This document shows positions 61,493 through 64,000 of a stretch of DNA of 64,000 nt, piece after piece (within the stretch, counting starts at the first letter, position 1; every line of letters begins with the position of its first letter). The DNA is taken from the NCBI RefSeq assembly GCF_030848805.1, contig NC_092359.1:7448623-7512622 (forward strand), written 5' to 3'. This stretch comes from Temnothorax longispinosus. Taxonomy: Eukaryota > Arthropoda > Insecta > Hymenoptera > Formicidae. The position numbers were made by a program, and so were the translations under genes. The notes under the pieces were generated by a model that worked only from the letters and a program-made list of their open reading frames with translations, was not told where the DNA came from and searched no databases.

Positions 61493-64000
61493 TCACTGGC
61501 TGCAAAGGCCCATCCACAAGTGGAAGCAACAAGCGTCGACGAAACCTTCGACTAGGGCATAGACGTCTTCCATGTTAATCGGCACGTTAATCTCTGTGGA
61601 CTTCCGATAAACGGCGCATAAATCCTAAAACAAATGTTAATTTTAATTTTTTTTGTGACGACTTTGTTTTACATTTCAAATCTCGCATTCGCGTTCTACT
61701 CACTCCTCTCGATGTGTGCATATCAATGGTCAACATCATGAACGCTTGAAGGAGAGTCGGATGCAGTATGAGATGATGAGTGATATTCCCGTCAGAGGTA
61801 ATAAATTGCTTGTGGTGCTCTTGATATTTATTTTGCAACACCTTGGACAATGCTTGATACCACGAAACTGGCTGATTAACAAGAGGACCGAGTCTAGGGT
61901 CCAGATTTACAAGGGGTTCGATGTGGGCTAACGAGCAGAGCTCCCTGAACTCGGTGTACGTCATCGAGGTCTTGTTCTCCAATAATTTGTCCCAAAGTAA
62001 ATGCGTCCGACACTGCAATGCGCCGCGCTCCACCATGTTCGTTATGTGCTGACGCGCAGCTTTCGCCTGGGCCATAATCATCTGTTGCATGAGCTGTTCG
62101 TGCGACGAGTAGTAGCCCAGATAATTCACCGATTCCTGGCGAATTTGCACTAAATGCGGCGACGATGAAGACGACGCGTTTGAGACTGCACTTGGGATGT
62201 TAGAGTTTTGCGTTAGAGGGGAGTTTGGAACTGGTGGAGGCGTTGGCGCCGAACTGTTTTGAACATTATAGCTCGCTGTTTTAACATCGGCATCTTTAGC
62301 AGTCACATCGCACGAGAAATCGAGACTCTTCTCCTGCTGATCGGTACTTGATAGCTCCGTCCTGAAATTGCCTCTCACAAACGACGGTGTAGGCGAGACG
62401 GAACTGGATTCCACCGGGCTCTCCGTATACGAGCTGTTGGCGGGCTTTCCAACGCTGTACACGGTCCTAAATTTGCCTAGTTTGTTGTTCTCTACTTCCC
62501 TTTTTGGATATAATTCCCTCTTGCTTGTCAACATCAGATAATATTTCAAAGTGATTTCAGTCCTCTCGATTTGCGGTGACTGTTCCATGCGCGACACGAT
62601 TAGCGCTACGTCGAAGTCGTCCGTGCACTTTGTATCGTGAGCGTCGCAATAACTGACTGAAGGAGTACTTTGCAATTTAATTAAGACATATTCATTATCA
62701 TGAGATTCCTGGAGCTCGCCGGACATCACGAACACACGCATGCCGTACACTTTCTCGTGTGAAAGTAAATAGGAGTACAACGTACGTGCAGGTATCGCTA
62801 TATCGCGTATTGTTATCACGTCTGAAACAACAATGTCAAATGTACACCATATTACGAAGTAAACGAACGCGATTCGAACCATCGAGATGTGTTCTTGAAG
62901 CTTACCGCTGTATATTAGATTTCTGGCATAATTCGGCGCCTTGCTGTAATATTTGATGAAGTCATCCATAAAGTGAGTGAGGTGGTAACCTTGTTGCAAA
63001 GACCACAATCCAGTTCCAGCGATGTAAGAGTGAATACAACGCAAGTGAAAATCATACGTGAACGAATGCAGATGCATGTTGATTTGAATCTTGTCGCAAA
63101 CATCCACGAAGCTTAGTACAAACTGTAACAAATCCATTCGTAAACTCTCCCATACATATATAGTATATACACAATACACAATTCGAATTTATCTTACTTG
63201 GTTCATCATACCGCTACTCGTCTTCGTCTGCAAGCGATTGCATTCAATAATATGTAACTTTACGCAGAAGAACGGCTGTGACAGGTGAACTTCGAACAAC
63301 AAAATACCGCCCAGCATGGACTTCTTGAGATAGTAATACTGCTGCTGCGCGTGCTCCTCGTCCCTATAAAAAAAAAACGCAATGCACATATAGAAATATG
63401 CATGTTTACTACATCAAAATCTAATAATGCAGAATTCGAACAAACGTTTTATGTGGTGACTCCACTTGGATTGGATTGAAGCCCAGAATCTGCAGATACT
63501 GTTTATATTCGGACAGCATTGACTTGCAGAGCTCTTGATGCCATTTTATCATAATCGCGTTCGTAATCGCTTCCTGTTTCGACTGAGCTACTTGAGACGA
63601 TTCATGCACGTTGCCGTTCAACCCGAAGTGAGACGGCTGCGGCGGTGTCAATGAATGATCCCTCGTAGCGGCAGACTGCAAACGCCAGGCCGGTAAAAAG
63701 AGGAGGGGTGTGTGGCAGAAGTGTATCAAACGAGAATGTTGCTTGAATGTGTTCAAAGCATTCAGCGATATCGGTATGTTGGACGTGCGGCTCTGCCACA
63801 TTGCATACAACTTCTCCAGATCCTCTACAAAGATACATTCACGTTATATTACAGTAATCATTGCGGTACACGCAAGTTTGGTGATCAACCGTTACCTTTG
63901 ATCCTCTTGTCTCGATGCCGTAGATCCTGCAAGTCGTAGGCAGCCTTTACAATCGCATCCGTCGTGTTATGAGGATGCGGAGCGCTCGGTTTCGCATCGC
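61493..64000 (-). CDS. SZT2: C-terminal part of a large protein resembling SZT2 (KICSTOR), partial
   Basis: Six exons on the minus strand, continuing beyond the right edge: 64000-63896, 63824-63446, 63363-63198, 63122-62906, 62821-61704, 61624-61493. The phases agree throughout, giving about 705 residues. The 63446 donor is the weak GTTTGT and is chosen on phase. The protein includes AIVKAAYDLQDLRHRDKR, FHLRCIHSYIAGTGLW, FMDDFIKYYSKAPNYARNL, RTLYSYLLSHEKVYGMRVF and a Ser/Pro-rich low-complexity linker (about 62170-62480). It ends with VEGFVDACCFHLWMGLCSQ. I believe this is SZT2, the large scaffold of KICSTOR that tethers GATOR1 to lysosomes for amino-acid control of mTORC1. The call rests on general resemblance only, and another large conserved protein is possible. 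That it is a real, spliced, conserved gene is much surer than its name. Confidence 0.55.

Noticed and set aside
1..64000. tRNA, rRNA, CRISPR or bacterial operon signals
   Set aside because: None seen. The window is spliced eukaryotic DNA, and short repeats are explained by the tandem array, microsatellites and MITEs.

Overview
This is AT-rich, intron-rich eukaryotic DNA, most likely from a hymenopteran insect and probably an ant. The basis is short introns with GT..AG borders, insect-type orthologues, palindromic MITE-like elements and a CpG-rich promoter island in an AT-rich background. No bacterial, viral or CRISPR feature was seen. Gene models were built by hand from splice borders, and every complete model closes in frame across all of its exons.

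Layout. (1) 1-8.2 kb, minus strand: a tentative secreted-protein gene start at the left edge, then a complete 8-exon secreted serpin of 460 aa with an inhibitory-type hinge and Lys at P1. (2) 8.2-34.1 kb: a four-unit direct tandem array, all genes on the minus strand. Each unit holds a two-coding-exon gene for a small unrecognised protein with a signal peptide (168, 152, 176 and 213 aa), plus a copy of the FANCM helicase gene. Only the rightmost FANCM is intact (13 coding exons, 1334 aa). The other three are broken or deleted. All four small genes keep open frames, splice sites and a TATA promoter. Units can be compared as filled and empty sites for two MITE insertions. (3) 34.2-34.7 kb: three palindromic elements side by side between the divergent FANCM and FARSA genes. 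(4) 34.9-38.1 kb, plus strand: FARSA (cytosolic Phe-tRNA synthetase alpha, 490 aa) followed 157 bp later by an exon encoding the GST-like part of AIMP2. A splice donor overlapping the FARSA stop codon would join the two in frame. (5) 38.4-41 kb: a GC/CpG-rich island with a non-coding or uORF-bearing leader, then two more palindromic MITEs. (6) 42.1-61 kb, plus strand: complete HUWE1, a giant HECT E3 ubiquitin ligase of 4218 aa in 43 coding exons. (7) 61.5-64 kb, minus strand: the 3' end of a large gene that resembles SZT2 (KICSTOR), continuing off the right edge.

The housekeeping genes (FANCM for fork repair, FARSA/AIMP2 for aminoacylation, HUWE1 for protein quality control, possible SZT2 for mTORC1 control) share no evident pathway apart from FARSA with AIMP2. 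The most unusual parts are the tandem array, where a small secreted gene is kept while its FANCM passenger decays, and the possible FARSA-AIMP2 fusion transcript.
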